This document shows positions 35,972 to 46,851 of a stretch of DNA of 63,542 bases, piece by piece. Source of the stretch: Planctomycetota bacterium (GTDB lineage: Bacteria > Planctomycetota > UBA11346); the NCBI GenBank assembly GCA_028280785.1, contig JANQLF010000091.1, positions 1-63,542 on the forward strand. Reading direction: 5' to 3'. Below the pieces are notes generated by a model that made no database searches, had not been told where the DNA came from, and saw nothing but the letters and a program-made list of their open reading frames with translations. The number at the start of each line of letters is the position of its first letter. Position 1 is the stretch's first letter. The translations under genes and the position numbers were made by a program.

Positions 35972-36475
35972 ATGAGCAATCCTAGAAAAAAACGCCAGCT
36001 GTTTGTGTCCTTTTTAAGTTTATTGATGCTCACCTATCTTATGGCCGGTAGTGTTTTGGTTATTGCGTTATTGAGTGGGCTTGAGTCTGCTCTGCTAGAT
36101 TCTGCATTGTCTATTCGAATTTTTGCTCTGATTAATCCACTGATTGTGGCGGCATCGATGTATGCCTTTCATCTGATTAAAAAACATCGTTTCTTTAAAG
36201 CCAAACGTGAAGCACAGCGTGCACTTGAACAAGAAAAAGAATTAACCACCAGTATTATTTTTTGCGCCAATGATGATGAATATGTTGCTGCACCAGAACA
36301 ATATCATCCTGCTTTTGAGTTAGAATCTGATTCTGATGTATTTGAACATCCAGATGTAGATTGGTTTGCAAATGAGAAAGAGGAAAGCGAAAAGCTTTAC
36401 GGTCAGCAAAAAGAAATCAGTACTGCGCAAAAAATGAAAAGCGATACGCTGCGTAAACTATTAGAAACGCATTGA
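35972..36475 (+). CDS. Small membrane protein with acidic cytoplasmic tail, unknown
   Basis: 167 aa. Two hydrophobic segments (about 10-35 and 48-66) follow a basic start (MSNPRKKRQ). The C-terminal 100 residues are charged and acidic (ELESDSDVFEHPDVDW), with a short helical end. No known family is recognised. It converges on the LamG-like gene with only 3 bp between the stop codons and no terminator between them. Confidence 0.65.
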   Translation: MSNPRKKRQLFVSFLSLLMLTYLMAGSVLVIALLSGLESALLDSALSIRIFALINPLIVAASMYAFHLIKKHRFFKAKREAQRALEQEKELTTSIIFCANDDEYVAAPEQYHPAFELESDSDVFEHPDVDWFANEKEESEKLYGQQKEISTAQKMKSDTLRKLLETH

Positions 36476-36478
36476 ATC

Positions 36479-37447
36479 CTATTCTGGCCATTTTCCTTTA
36501 AACGGAATGCCTTTTAGACCAAGTTCGTATAAGTGCGTACGTTGTGCTTCGGTCATGACTTCATTTTTGAGAACGACAAAGCTTGCAATACCCATGGTTG
36601 TGTTGTTTGCGGCGTACCCACCAAGCCAACGACCAATAACCATACCATCTGAAGGGGTGTCGGTGTCAAAGCTGATTTGCATACCGCCTTTTTTCGGCCA
36701 CGCATAACCATCGGTGGGATTTGGTTTGTGTGCATATTCGACTTCTTTGTTGTTAATAAACATGCGAAATTTCTCGGTTTCTTGATTGCCGGTGATGACC
36801 AAATGAAACCATTTACCAGCTGTTGCTTCGCGGTTTGCCCATTTGGTTTTATAAGCTTTGCCCCCACCAAGCCCGTTGCCAACATCTTCTGTGTAAAAAC
36901 GGTCGACCACTTTATAGGTCATGACTCGCATATCGGTTTTTCCAAAGCGCATTAAAGGGTTTACTTTTGCAATGTATTCTGGTTTTTCGCCTTTGGTTTG
37001 CAGTAGGTACCAAGCAGCGATGCTGAAATTACGCGCAGCGCCTTTGGGTCGATTAACAAAGGCCGTGGCTAAACCAGGGAAGTGAATCCAGTTCGCATCT
37101 TTGGCTGAAAAAAAACATAAGGCCGTGTCGCCAACGGGTGTTTTGACGCCAGGATTCAAGCCATTGTGCTTAATGCCATTGAATGCAGACCAACCAGATT
37201 GAGCTATGTCGACATTATACGCCGATTTTTCGGGTAAGGTTTGGCTGATAGAGAAAGGCTTCACCTTCACATCTATGCCACCAAGGTTTTCCTTATCAAA
37301 GCCCATTAAATGGGCGTGGACCTTGGAGCCTTCAATTTCATTTTTTATAACAGTTCCGTCAGTCTTGCTAAAATTCCATACACCAAGGACTTCGGCATAA
37401 GTGCTAGTAAGCAGGAGTAAAAGAATGCCTAAATTAAGGTATTTCAT
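36479..37447 (-). CDS. Exported LamG/concanavalin-like protein
   Basis: 322 aa from the ATG at 37447 (MKYLNLGILLLLLTSTYAEV), which gives a classical signal peptide with a likely cut after TYA; AGAGG lies ten bases upstream. The mature part has the jelly-roll pattern of LamG-like domains: GVWNFSKTDGTVI at the start, FSIAAWYLLQ, GKWFHLVITGN, FRMFINNKEVEYAH, and GMVIGRWLGGYA. Such single-domain exported proteins are frequent in Lentisphaerae and Planctomycetes and usually bind glycans or act as passive domains. No catalytic motif is visible. Confidence 0.78.
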   Translation of the reverse strand: MKYLNLGILLLLLTSTYAEVLGVWNFSKTDGTVIKNEIEGSKVHAHLMGFDKENLGGIDVKVKPFSISQTLPEKSAYNVDIAQSGWSAFNGIKHNGLNPGVKTPVGDTALCFFSAKDANWIHFPGLATAFVNRPKGAARNFSIAAWYLLQTKGEKPEYIAKVNPLMRFGKTDMRVMTYKVVDRFYTEDVGNGLGGGKAYKTKWANREATAGKWFHLVITGNQETEKFRMFINNKEVEYAHKPNPTDGYAWPKKGGMQISFDTDTPSDGMVIGRWLGGYAANNTTMGIASFVVLKNEVMTEAQRTHLYELGLKGIPFKGKWPE

Positions 37448-37674
37448 CTGATTATGCCTCTTATACATTATAAACGGTTTTGCACAGTTGCGGTGACCTC
37501 GGCCATTTTTTTCAAGACTTCTTCGAACAATTTAATAGAATTATAACACGAGATTTCTGGATTTCTCAGAGAACCTGTGTTAGTCTTTTGCGGTCCTGTT
37601 TAGTAACAGATGGAAGGGTAATCATCGAACGATGCAAAAAACATGTAGTTCAGTCTGGTATACAAAAATAAAGC

Positions 37675-40600
37675 ATGGTGCTATACATGGGTAACCAAGA
37701 TAAGCACCTGTCCTCCAATCAATTAATGGCTTCCGAAGCTTTCGAATTGTCGGCTATTTCCGAAACGCCAGCGAAAGTACTCGGTAAAGAAATTAATGAT
37801 TTGGAAACCTATCAGGATTTTACTGAGCAAGGTACTGCAGTGAGTGGCGGTTCTGCGGCAGAGCGTGTATGGACTGATAAATCCTATGTGCCAATCACCC
37901 TTAAAACGCAATGCATTGATTGTCTAAGCTGCGTCGTTGCCTGTCCGCACCACAGTATTGATTATTCGATAGAAGAACAAAAAGCGTCAGGTCTTGTTCG
38001 CGGCATGAAAAAAGCCTTATCGATTATGCCGGGCTTTCATTTAGAAGAAAAAACTAATCACGAGTTTGTAAGTAAGGGTTCAACGAATTACGATCATTGT
38101 AAAGGCTGTTTTGTTTGTACATCTGCTTGCCCAACTGGTGCTATTCACTTTGTGCCCAAGGAATATGTCAATTACGATAATTTCGCTGGTGCGCCGTTAG
38201 AGCCCGAGCAAGTAGCTGATATATTTCAAGCGCCTGAAACTGTAGGGTTATCGAGCGCTCAGCTCTTAATCGCGCAGGCTGCAGCATTTTTACAGCAAAC
38301 AGAAAAGGGTCCGACGCATCAGGGCGACACTGAAGTTTTCAACGGTTCCGTGATGCTTGGTCAATTTGTCTTCCAAGCGCAGTTTGACGTGGCAACCATG
38401 TTTCCGATTACGCCGAATACGAGTTTGCTCAAATACTTGGAAGAGCACGTTAAGCACCAAAGTGATGACAGGCCATTAAATTTACGCACCTGTTTGTCCG
38501 AAGAGGCTGGTTATGCCTGGTTAACTGGTGCCGCCGTGCAAGGCAAGCGCGCCTTGATGGCCCAGGGCTCACAAAGCATGGCCCAATTATTTGAGTTTTT
38601 AAATATTAATCCGGGTCTGCATTTGCCAGTTTTTATGTATGAATTAACTCGTGCAATTGCACCGGGTACTTCGATTAAGCCAGACCATACGACTACCTTA
38701 CGGACTGCCGATACTGGCGAGATCGTTTTATTTGGTCGTGGGCTCCAAGATAATTATGATAAATCGGCGGTTTTATTAAAATTGATGGAGTCTGACGGTG
38801 TTTGGGTTCCAGGTCGCTTAGTGATTAAAGGCTTTGTAGAAACACATTCCCTGTCATCGAAAAAACAAGGTGCATTATCATTATGCAGCGATGAAGAAAT
38901 GCGCGAGTTTCTGGGTACACCAACAAATCCATTTGTATTTTCTGAAGAAGAAAATAAGTCAGTTGGTATATTAGATTTTGATGCGCGTTATGGTGAACAA
39001 CGTCAGGCTATTGATGAGGTTTTACGCCATGCTGGACGAAGTTTTGATGCGATGGCCGATTCATTTGCCAAAGTATCAGGCCGTAAAGCTATTCAAAAAG
39101 TCGAGGCCTATCCTGAACCAGGTGCGTTTGATTTTTGTGTCATCAGTTTAAACGACCCTGATATGCATACGGCTGAATACGTCGTTGACCAATTGCGTGA
39201 GCAAGGTGTGCAGGCTGGAGCCGTGTCGGTGAATTTATATCGACCGTTCCCAGCGGAAGAAATTCGCCAAGCAATTGGCCGGGCTAAAGCAGTAGCGATT
39301 CTTGATTACAGTAATCAATCCGGTCGTGCCGGAGGTGCTGCCTTTGCTGATGAAGTTCGTTCCGCGTTATATTCATTGGAACACGCGCCAGAAATATTTG
39401 CCGTGCAATTAGGCCTTGGTGGTCGTGCGGTGACTATTCCCTATTTATTGTTAATTAATCGCATGTTAGCTGATTTAGCATCGGCTAATGCGCAATCAAA
39501 GACACATCAATGGTTGGATAAGCATGGCATCGATAATGTGATTTCACTTGGCAATCGTGGTAATCAATTACCAGAGACCGATGCTGCATTTGATATTGGC
39601 CTGAAGCAAGAGGGTGTGCATCAGACGATGGTCGTTGGCAAAGGTGGTCAGGGTGTTTTATTGTTGAATGCTTTGCTCTCAGGTGTTTCGACCTTGCGCG
39701 GTGAACATTCATTATCGATGGTGGGATACGGCGCACTTCAGCGTGGTGGCGGCATTACCTTAAGCTTTAAAAATGCTCAAGAAAAAATTCGCGATTATTC
39801 GGATATCGTATTTGCCGACACCATTGTGTCTTTTGAGGATGATGTGCATTTAGAAGCAATGCTACCACAGCTTGCTACAGATGGCACATTAATTATTGAT
39901 GGCGATGAAAATAAAATAGATCAATACAAATTGAAGGTACCGGAGCAAGCTCAGGTTGTTGTTGTACCGGCTAAGAGTATTGCTTTAAGTTTATATAATA
40001 ACTCAAATAGAACTAACTTGATCCTCTTTGGTGCATTGTTGGCACATCTCGGTGTTGATAATGTGCAAACACTGCTTCATTTAATGGACAACTTAAGCAC
40101 TATACCTGCGGTTGCTAAAGAAGCTGCTATTGTGAGTAAGGAAGCGAGTCGCAAAGGTATTGTTGCTGGTTTTTGTGCTTATCAAAAAGCCATGGGTGAT
40201 GAAGAAGAGCAACTATCTGAAGTTCCTATTGAGGCGGAAACACTTGAGCAATTCCAGCAACGTATTCTGCCAGCGCCAATTTATCAGGCACTCGGTAATG
40301 AAAAGAAAATGGCCAAAATTAAAAGTCGCTCGGTCTTCAAAAAGAAATTCTACAAATTCATGTTCCATTTTCACCCAATGGTCTCGCAAATACAAAACAT
40401 GTATTTAACTCTACGTGGTAAGACGCCGATTAGTGGCGGTGACATGGCCTGTGGGGGTTGTGGACAGATAAACATTTTCCGCAATGTCTTTAATTATTTG
40501 TATGCCCTGCAAAATGATAAGGGCAAGATCTTTGTCAGTGAACAAGACGGTTGTGGTACGGTTTTTTCTGGCATGAACCGCACCTCAATTTGGAATATGC

Positions 40601-41442
40601 CCTATATTCGCATTGCCTTTGAAACCGCACATGGTGTGGCCTCAGGTTTGAGTGAAAATAAAGATGACGAAGATATCGTCGTTTCTATTGCCGGTGATGG
40701 TGGGATGATGCAAGGCTTGCGCTCAGTTGAAGACGCGCTGCATCATCAAGATCCTATTTTACATATCGTTGTGGTTAATCAGACGCTCGGTAATACTGGC
40801 GGACAGGCGGCGGCAACAACGACGCCAGGAACCAAAACCCGTGATGGTCATATTGCTAAACATAAATCAATTAACTTCCTGAAATATGCAGAGAAGCATG
40901 CAGTACAGGGGGCAGTTGCTTCCACCGTTAACTTACATGATTTGTATAAGAAATTACAATGGGCGCATAAAGTTATTAAAGAAGAGCGCCGTCCTTTTAT
41001 GTTGGTGATGAATTTTTCCTGCCTGGAGCAAGGTATGAATTTGGCTGAAAGTTTGAGTATGCAAAAGCTCGCACTTGAGAGCCATTATTATAATTTGTAC
41101 TCATTGCGTTATAAGGCCGTTAAGAATAGGAAAGGTGATGTGCTCTATTATAAAAAGCGCATTACTATTGATTACTTCCCGTGGATATTTGGCAAACGGG
41201 CGTGGAAGAAAAAATTGGTCGAGTACGCATCCAAACAAACTATGATGAAACCAGTGGTGGAAGATCCTGAAGTCTTGGAGATGGCTTACGGTCAATTACG
41301 CGGCCAATGGGAAAACTTGAAGCAAGAAATGGGTTTTTTCCGCTATCACTATGCATTCTTTAAAGATGTTTTTAATCTCAGCCGTGCGACCATGGCACGT
41401 TTAATTCAAAAAGATATTCCAGACGAAGCGAAAAAATCGTAA
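37675..41442 (+). CDS. Single-chain 2-oxoacid:ferredoxin oxidoreductase, ferredoxin-alpha-gamma-beta order
   Basis: 1255 aa. N-terminal ferredoxin domain: [15 protein letters not shown] from C80 and [14 protein letters not shown] from C142. Alpha (pyrimidine-binding) domain from about 215: [36 protein letters not shown]. Domain II with transketolase-C-like [14 protein letters not shown]. Gamma domain from about 650: [18 protein letters not shown]. Beta (TPP) domain from about 923: [21 protein letters not shown], and [10 protein letters not shown], equivalent to the N..TGGQ metal/TPP motif. It oxidises a 2-oxoacid to acyl-CoA with ferredoxin reduction. The next gene, 19 bp on, is IcmF, pointing to branched-chain substrates; pyruvate or indolepyruvate cannot be excluded. 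A second ATG lies at 37687. Confidence 0.9.
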   Translation: MVLYMGNQDKHLSSNQLMASEAFELSAISETPAKVLGKEINDLETYQDFTEQGTAVSGGSAAERVWTDKSYVPITLKTQCIDCLSCVVACPHHSIDYSIEEQKASGLVRGMKKALSIMPGFHLEEKTNHEFVSKGSTNYDHCKGCFVCTSACPTGAIHFVPKEYVNYDNFAGAPLEPEQVADIFQAPETVGLSSAQLLIAQAAAFLQQTEKGPTHQGDTEVFNGSVMLGQFVFQAQFDVATMFPITPNTSLLKYLEEHVKHQSDDRPLNLRTCLSEEAGYAWLTGAAVQGKRALMAQGSQSMAQLFEFLNINPGLHLPVFMYELTRAIAPGTSIKPDHTTTLRTADTGEIVLFGRGLQDNYDKSAVLLKLMESDGVWVPGRLVIKGFVETHSLSSKKQGALSLCSDEEMREFLGTPTNPFVFSEEENKSVGILDFDARYGEQRQAIDEVLRHAGRSFDAMADSFAKVSGRKAIQKVEAYPEPGAFDFCVISLNDPDMHTAEYVVDQLREQGVQAGAVSVNLYRPFPAEEIRQAIGRAKAVAILDYSNQSGRAGGAAFADEVRSALYSLEHAPEIFAVQLGLGGRAVTIPYLLLINRMLADLASANAQSKTHQWLDKHGIDNVISLGNRGNQLPETDAAFDIGLKQEGVHQTMVVGKGGQGVLLLNALLSGVSTLRGEHSLSMVGYGALQRGGGITLSFKNAQEKIRDYSDIVFADTIVSFEDDVHLEAMLPQLATDGTLIIDGDENKIDQYKLKVPEQAQVVVVPAKSIALSLYNNSNRTNLILFGALLAHLGVDNVQTLLHLMDNLSTIPAVAKEAAIVSKEASRKGIVAGFCAYQKAMGDEEEQLSEVPIEAETLEQFQQRILPAPIYQALGNEKKMAKIKSRSVFKKKFYKFMFHFHPMVSQIQNMYLTLRGKTPISGGDMACGGCGQINIFRNVFNYLYALQNDKGKIFVSEQDGCGTVFSGMNRTSIWNMPYIRIAFETAHGVASGLSENKDDEDIVVSIAGDGGMMQGLRSVEDALHHQDPILHIVVVNQTLGNTGGQAAATTTPGTKTRDGHIAKHKSINFLKYAEKHAVQGAVASTVNLHDLYKKLQWAHKVIKEERRPFMLVMNFSCLEQGMNLAESLSMQKLALESHYYNLYSLRYKAVKNRKGDVLYYKKRITIDYFPWIFGKRAWKKKLVEYASKQTMMKPVVEDPEVLEMAYGQLRGQWENLKQEMGFFRYHYAFFKDVFNLSRATMARLIQKDIPDEAKKS

Positions 41443-41461
41443 GGACGATGAAGGAATACGA

Positions 41462-44400
41462 ATGACTCAGACTCAAGATAGTCAGCAGGCAACTGAACAG
41501 GAATTCACCTTAGAACACAAGGTTCGTTTCGTTACAGCGACATCGTTGTTTGACGGCCACGACGCATCCATTCATATCATGCGCCGTATCTTGCAAAGCG
41601 AAGGTGCTGAAGTTATTCATCTCGGCCACAATCGATCTGTTGAAGATATTGTGAATACAGCTATTCACGAAGATGCTCAAGGTATTGCAGTGAGTAGTTA
41701 TCAAGGTGGGCACGTTGAATATTTCACTTACATGGTTGAATTATTAAAAGAAAAAGGGGCAGGGCATATTAAAGTGTTTGGCGGTGGTGGTGGCGTCATC
41801 GTGCCTGAAGAAATAGCTTTGCTTCATGAACGTGGCGTGGCACGAATCTTTTCTCCTGAGGATGGTCAGGAGCTCGGCTTAGAGGGCATGATCCGTCAGA
41901 TGTTGAAAACCTGTGATGTTATTCCGCATGGTGCATTACTGCAGAATATCGATGCATTAAATACTGATAATCCAATCGGCATTGCTCGCGCTATTACCAC
42001 TATTGAAATGAGTGAAGACGAGCAGCAGCCAGAAGCTTATCAAAATATTATCGAAGCAGTTGATGCGCAATTAAAAGGCATGACTCCTGGGCCTTTGCTT
42101 GGATTTACCGGAACTGGTGGCGCGGGTAAGAGTTCTTTGGTTGATGAGGTGCTCTTGCGTTTCTTGGATCGCTATCCAGATAAAACGGTTGCAGTTTTAA
42201 GTGTTGATCCTTCACGGCGTCGTACTGGCGGTGCCTTATTGGGTGACCGTATTCGCATGAATTCATCATCTAATCCACGAGTGTTTATTCGCTCGATGGC
42301 AACGCGACGGGCGAATTTAGCAACCAGTCAACATGTCCAAGACGCATTAAAAGTCTTACAAGCTGCAGGTTTCGATTTAGTTATTTTAGAAACAGCAGGC
42401 ATTGGTCAGAGCGATAGTGAAGTCGCTGATCTCAGCGACATTCCAGTTTATGTGATGACGCCTGAGTTTGGTGCGCCAACTCAACTCGAAAAAATCGATA
42501 TGCTCGATTATGCCGATTTAATTGTAATTAATAAATTTGATCGCAATGGTGCCTTGGACGCTCTTCGCGATGTGAAGAAAACCTATCAACGCAATCATAA
42601 ACGCTTTGAAGATGATGTCGCCACTATGCCTGTTTATGGGACTTGTGCGCATCGCTTTAATGATCTTGGCACTAATACATTTTTTAATGCATTGATGAAT
42701 GCTGTTGCGGCGAAAACAGGTGATGCGGACTCATGGGCCTTCGAAACATTTGCCGAGGGTGATGCTAATACCGCAACATTAATTCCAGAAGAGCATAGCC
42801 GTTATTTGGGCGAAATTTCTAAAACGGTGCGTGGTTACCGCGAGCAATTGCATAAAGAAATGGAAACCGTTGAGCAGGCCGATGGTTGTTTGCGCGCCTT
42901 GCAGGCCTTGGGCGATGCAGTGCCAGAAGCTGCTGCTTTATATAGTGATGATGCATTAGCTAATAAAGATACTGATGTTGCGGTGTTAACCCTGCGTCAG
43001 CGCTACAACGAGTTATTGCGTGAACTCAGCCCAGATTCTTTAGACATTTTACAACATTATGACGAAGTACTCACTGCCTATTTAGCTGACGAAAACGTGT
43101 ATCAGGTCCGCGGTAAAGAAATACGCGTTGAAAATTACGGTGAATCGCTCAGTCATTTAAAAATACCTAAAGTTAAAATGCCAACTGCTAAAGACTGGTC
43201 AGAGCGTTTGAAATTCACAAAATTGGAAAATGTTCCTGGTAAATTCCCCTACACTGCTGGTGTATTTGAATACAAGCGTACGGGTGAAGATCCAACACGG
43301 ATGTTTGCCGGTGAAGGAACTGCGGAACAAACAAACAGACGTTTCCATTATGTGAGTAAGGGCCAAGCAGCTGCGCGCTTATCGACGGCTTTTGACTCGG
43401 TGACCTTATACGGTGCCAATCCAGCAGAGCGCATGGATATTTATGGGAAAATCGGAAACGCTGGTGTTTCGATTTGCACCCTTGATGATGCCAAGCGTTT
43501 GTATTCTGGTTTTGATTTATGTGCACCAAGTACATCAGTATCGATGACTATTAATGGACCTGCACCAACTATCTTAGCCTTTTTTATGAATTCGGCGATT
43601 GATGCGGCTATTGAGCGTAAGCATAAAGCGGATGGTACTTGGCCAGCTATCGAACAACGCATTGAAGACTGGTTCACAGCAAAAGGCGTTGAGCGTCCGA
43701 CCTATCGTGAGGAGCTACCGGAAGGCCACGACGGCATGGGTCTCGGTTTTTTAGGTGTTTGTGCTGATCAAATTGTTGATCCAGCTGAATATGCTGAAGT
43801 CAAGGCGCAGGTACTCAGTTCGATACGTGGCACCGTGCAGGCTGATATTTTAAAGGAAGACCAAGCGCAAAATACCTGCATCTTCTCAACGGAATTTACA
43901 TTACGGGCGAAGGCTGATGTGCAGGCCTATTTCATTGATCATAACGTTCGTAATTTTTACAGCGTCAGTATCAGCGGCTATCATATTGCCGAAGCAGGTG
44001 CAACGCCGATTTCACAATTGGCCTTTACCTTGGCCAATGGTTTTACATTACTTGAGTATTACCGTGCTCGTGGCATGGATGTGAATAAATTCGCTCCGAA
44101 TTTATCATTCTTCTTCTCCAACGGTTTGGATCCTGAATATTCAGTGATTGGCCGCGTTGCTCGACGCATTTGGGCTATTGCATTACGTGATTTGTATGGT
44201 GCTGATGAGCGCAGTCAGAAATTAAAATATCACATTCAAACATCTGGTCGTTCGCTGCATGCTCAAGAAGTCGATTTCAACGATATTCGTACGACCTTGC
44301 AAGCTTTATACGCGATTGCCGATAATTGTAATTCATTACATACCAATGCTTATGATGAAGCCATTACGACACCAACTGAGGAATCAGTACGTCGTGCCAT

Positions 44401-44923
44401 TGCAATTCAATTGATTATTAACAATGAATGTGGCCTGGCGAAGAATGAAAACCCACTGCAAGGTAGTTACTTCCAAGAGTATTTAACTGATTTAGTTGAA
44501 GAAGCCGTGTTAAAAGAATTTGAATCGATCGACCGTCGTGGTGGTGTACTTGGTGCCATGGAAACCATGTATCAGCGATCGCGTATCCAAGAAGATTCGA
44601 TGGCGTATGAGACCTTGAAGCACAATGGTGACTTTAAAATAATTGGTGTGAATACCTACATTAATCCAAACGGTCCTGAAGAAAAAGAACTCGAATTGCG
44701 TCGTTCAAGCGACGAGTCCAAAGACATGCAAATTAAGCAAGTTGCTGATTTAAAGATTTGCTTTGCTGATGAATCTACTGCGGCACTGTCACGCTTGAAA
44801 GAAGTGGCGCGTGATAACGGGAATTTATTCGAGGAACTGATGGAAGCAGCGAAAGTCTGTTCGCTCGGTGAAATTACCGACGCGTTATTTGAAGTTGGTG
44901 GGGCTTATCGTCGTAATATGTAA
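41462..44923 (+). CDS. icmF: Fused isobutyryl-CoA mutase (IcmF)
   Basis: 1153 aa with the IcmF order. B12-binding domain about 20-150: the DGHDAS cobalamin-His motif near residue 30 and [13 protein letters not shown]. MeaB-like G-protein domain about 210-470: Walker [43 protein letters not shown]. Linker. Mutase barrel from about 590: [37 protein letters not shown], and a long C-terminal helical part. FPYTAGVF and the missing YxxxPWTxRQYAGF motif separate it from methylmalonyl-CoA mutase. The family isomerises isobutyryl-CoA and n-butyryl-CoA (some accept isovaleryl- or pivalyl-CoA), with a built-in G-protein chaperone. It forms an operon with the upstream oxidoreductase. Confidence 0.94.
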   Translation: MTQTQDSQQATEQEFTLEHKVRFVTATSLFDGHDASIHIMRRILQSEGAEVIHLGHNRSVEDIVNTAIHEDAQGIAVSSYQGGHVEYFTYMVELLKEKGAGHIKVFGGGGGVIVPEEIALLHERGVARIFSPEDGQELGLEGMIRQMLKTCDVIPHGALLQNIDALNTDNPIGIARAITTIEMSEDEQQPEAYQNIIEAVDAQLKGMTPGPLLGFTGTGGAGKSSLVDEVLLRFLDRYPDKTVAVLSVDPSRRRTGGALLGDRIRMNSSSNPRVFIRSMATRRANLATSQHVQDALKVLQAAGFDLVILETAGIGQSDSEVADLSDIPVYVMTPEFGAPTQLEKIDMLDYADLIVINKFDRNGALDALRDVKKTYQRNHKRFEDDVATMPVYGTCAHRFNDLGTNTFFNALMNAVAAKTGDADSWAFETFAEGDANTATLIPEEHSRYLGEISKTVRGYREQLHKEMETVEQADGCLRALQALGDAVPEAAALYSDDALANKDTDVAVLTLRQRYNELLRELSPDSLDILQHYDEVLTAYLADENVYQVRGKEIRVENYGESLSHLKIPKVKMPTAKDWSERLKFTKLENVPGKFPYTAGVFEYKRTGEDPTRMFAGEGTAEQTNRRFHYVSKGQAAARLSTAFDSVTLYGANPAERMDIYGKIGNAGVSICTLDDAKRLYSGFDLCAPSTSVSMTINGPAPTILAFFMNSAIDAAIERKHKADGTWPAIEQRIEDWFTAKGVERPTYREELPEGHDGMGLGFLGVCADQIVDPAEYAEVKAQVLSSIRGTVQADILKEDQAQNTCIFSTEFTLRAKADVQAYFIDHNVRNFYSVSISGYHIAEAGATPISQLAFTLANGFTLLEYYRARGMDVNKFAPNLSFFFSNGLDPEYSVIGRVARRIWAIALRDLYGADERSQKLKYHIQTSGRSLHAQEVDFNDIRTTLQALYAIADNCNSLHTNAYDEAITTPTEESVRRAIAIQLIINNECGLAKNENPLQGSYFQEYLTDLVEEAVLKEFESIDRRGGVLGAMETMYQRSRIQEDSMAYETLKHNGDFKIIGVNTYINPNGPEEKELELRRSSDESKDMQIKQVADLKICFADESTAALSRLKEVARDNGNLFEELMEAAKVCSLGEITDALFEVGGAYRRNM

Positions 44924-44934
44924 TAGTTTACTCA

Positions 44935-46392
44935 TCAGCGTTTATATAATTTGTGTGCCGGATAATCGGGCATGCAATTCCAATCGGGTCTATAGTTTGC
45001 ATAGAGAGAGCGTAATAAACGACGATTCTTTTGATTCTCGATTAATGATTTTTTAAAGTGAGGGTAATTAAAACCATTGCTGAGTTCATCTTTAAGCGTT
45101 TGGTATTCGTTTACTGACAAGTTGTCATCTACGAGATTTTGTAATTCATTATAGTCGTTGGCTACATCGACTAATCGCTCTTCACCGTTTTCGCCTGGGA
45201 AATTGACATATTTATAGTTGCCTTTGATGGCGGCGCGAAAAGGAAAGTTAATAGCTTCTCCAAAATACTCACTAATAACCGTATGCTGTGTTTCTTTGCA
45301 TTCGCCATTGATGACTTTGGCTAATGATGTGCCTTGAAGCGCCTCTTGTGGCCAATTGAGTTTGAAAAGATCAATGAAGCTAGGGAAGAGGTCTATTAGC
45401 GATACTGGTGAATCACAAGTTTGTGCAGGAAGTGAGGGGTGTGAAAATAATAAGGGAACGCGTAGTGAATCTTCGAAGTAGGTTCGTTTTTCAAACATAC
45501 CATGTTGCCCCATCATTTCGCCATGATCGGAAGTGAAGACAATTAAGGTATTTTCGTATTGACCAGTGTCCTTCAAGGTCTGAATTAAATCACCGACTAG
45601 GTCGTCTACATAGCTGCACATAGCGAAATAAATCTTTTTCACTTCGCGGTAAGTGTCCATGCTTTCGGAACCATTATAGTTACAATTATTTGCTAGGATT
45701 TGATTATAGGTATCGAGTTTATCCATGTTTTCAGGTATGTAAGGCAGAGGAATGTCCTCGTCTTGATACAGGTCATAGTAACGTTTTGGTACCTGATACG
45801 GGCTATGTGGATGCGTATAAGAAACACAAAAGAAAAAGGGCTGTTCCTGGTATTCCATTTCCATTAGTCGACGTTTCGCGCAAGCATGGGTCTCGGTGTC
45901 GTAGCGAATTTGAAAGTTTGATTCAGAAATTTTTGCTTGTTGGATAGCATTAATGCCCATCGATGGATGTGTTTTATCACTTGAGCCCCAAGGTGCTGGA
46001 ACCCATGAAAAATCAGCTGGGTAAATATCGGTGGTGAGTCGCTCGTGAAAACCATGATGCTGATCAGCACCAACAAAATGCATTTTGCCGGATAGAATGC
46101 ATTGGTGTCCAGCAGATTGAAAGAGATGCGCAAAGGTAGGTATTTCACTGGATAGCTGTGAAGAATTATCATAGCCCTGTTGAAGATTGCTAATTAATCG
46201 CCCTGTGAGCATGGACATGCGAGACGGTGTGCATAGTGGATTGTTACAGTAGGCGTGACGGAAATTGGTCCCGGATCCAGCGAGTTGGTTTAAATGAGGT
46301 GTTTGCGCACTTCTTGCTGATCCGTCTAGGGGGCACATTCGACCATTCATTTGGTCAGCCATTATGAAAAGAACATTTGTGTTTGGGTTCAT
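44935..46392 (-). CDS. Type I sulfatase, choline-sulfatase-like, without signal peptide
   Basis: 485 aa. The formylglycine motif is in NNPLCTPSRMSMLTG (CxPSR near residue 54). N-terminal VLFIMADQMNG supplies metal-binding Asp, and FTSDHGEMMGQHGMFEKRTYFED supplies the later Asp-His pair. The pattern CNxPLCxPSR and SDHGxMxGxxG resembles the choline/phospholipid sulfatase branch. No signal peptide precedes MNPNTNVLF, so the protein looks cytoplasmic, unlike most polysaccharide sulfatases. It lies 29 bp after the thioesterase gene and converges on icmF (11-bp gap). Maturation would need an FGE encoded elsewhere. Substrate is unknown. Confidence 0.9.
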   Translation of the reverse strand: MNPNTNVLFIMADQMNGRMCPLDGSARSAQTPHLNQLAGSGTNFRHAYCNNPLCTPSRMSMLTGRLISNLQQGYDNSSQLSSEIPTFAHLFQSAGHQCILSGKMHFVGADQHHGFHERLTTDIYPADFSWVPAPWGSSDKTHPSMGINAIQQAKISESNFQIRYDTETHACAKRRLMEMEYQEQPFFFCVSYTHPHSPYQVPKRYYDLYQDEDIPLPYIPENMDKLDTYNQILANNCNYNGSESMDTYREVKKIYFAMCSYVDDLVGDLIQTLKDTGQYENTLIVFTSDHGEMMGQHGMFEKRTYFEDSLRVPLLFSHPSLPAQTCDSPVSLIDLFPSFIDLFKLNWPQEALQGTSLAKVINGECKETQHTVISEYFGEAINFPFRAAIKGNYKYVNFPGENGEERLVDVANDYNELQNLVDDNLSVNEYQTLKDELSNGFNYPHFKKSLIENQKNRRLLRSLYANYRPDWNCMPDYPAHKLYKR

Positions 46393-46421
46393 ATGTTATC
46401 TAAATATTTTCTCACGGATAA

Positions 46422-46814
46422 TTAAGAGTTGTTATTCCAAGCACACGGTTTGCCGTTGCTATCAATGGCAACGAAGGTCATAGAGCAATTACAAACAGTG
46501 GTTTTATCACTATCACCAGGGTGATCGACAACAATCATACAATCGAGACTGAGTGACGAACGACCTTCTTTGGTTACCGTGCACCAAATTTCAAGAACGT
46601 CACCAAGGAGGGCTGGTGCCTCAAAAATAACTTCAGATATTTTCTTAGTGACAATATTCTTAGTGCCCATGTGATCCATGGCTAAAAGTGCCGAACTCTC
46701 ATCGATCCACGACAAGAGTGCGCCACCGAATAAACGTCCAGTGACGCTGAGATCAGGATACATAACCAATTTACGATTGGCTAAGGTATAATCATCAAGA
46801 TTGGAATCCGGCAT
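46422..46814 (-). CDS. Hotdog-fold acyl-CoA thioesterase
   Basis: 130 aa, single hotdog domain. Diagnostic is GRLFGGALLSWIDESSALLAMDH, split between residues about 26 and 48, with the catalytic Asp in SWIDE; ISEVIFEAPALLGDVLEIW follows. It is of the YciA/acyl-CoA thioesterase type and hydrolyses acyl-CoAs in the cytoplasm. It sits 37 bp after the leucine-dehydrogenase-like gene. In this context it may release CoA from short or branched acyl-CoAs, but specificity cannot be read from sequence. Confidence 0.86.
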   Translation of the reverse strand: MPDSNLDDYTLANRKLVMYPDLSVTGRLFGGALLSWIDESSALLAMDHMGTKNIVTKKISEVIFEAPALLGDVLEIWCTVTKEGRSSLSLDCMIVVDHPGDSDKTTVCNCSMTFVAIDSNGKPCAWNNNS

Positions 46815-46851
46815 AAGTGATCTCAGGTGTAGAGTTCACTATACGTGGTAT

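Noticed and set aside
41462..44923. Methylmalonyl-CoA mutase
   Set aside because: The protein has a central MeaB-like G domain and FPYTAGVF instead of the mutase YxxxPWTxRQYAGF motif, which identifies IcmF.
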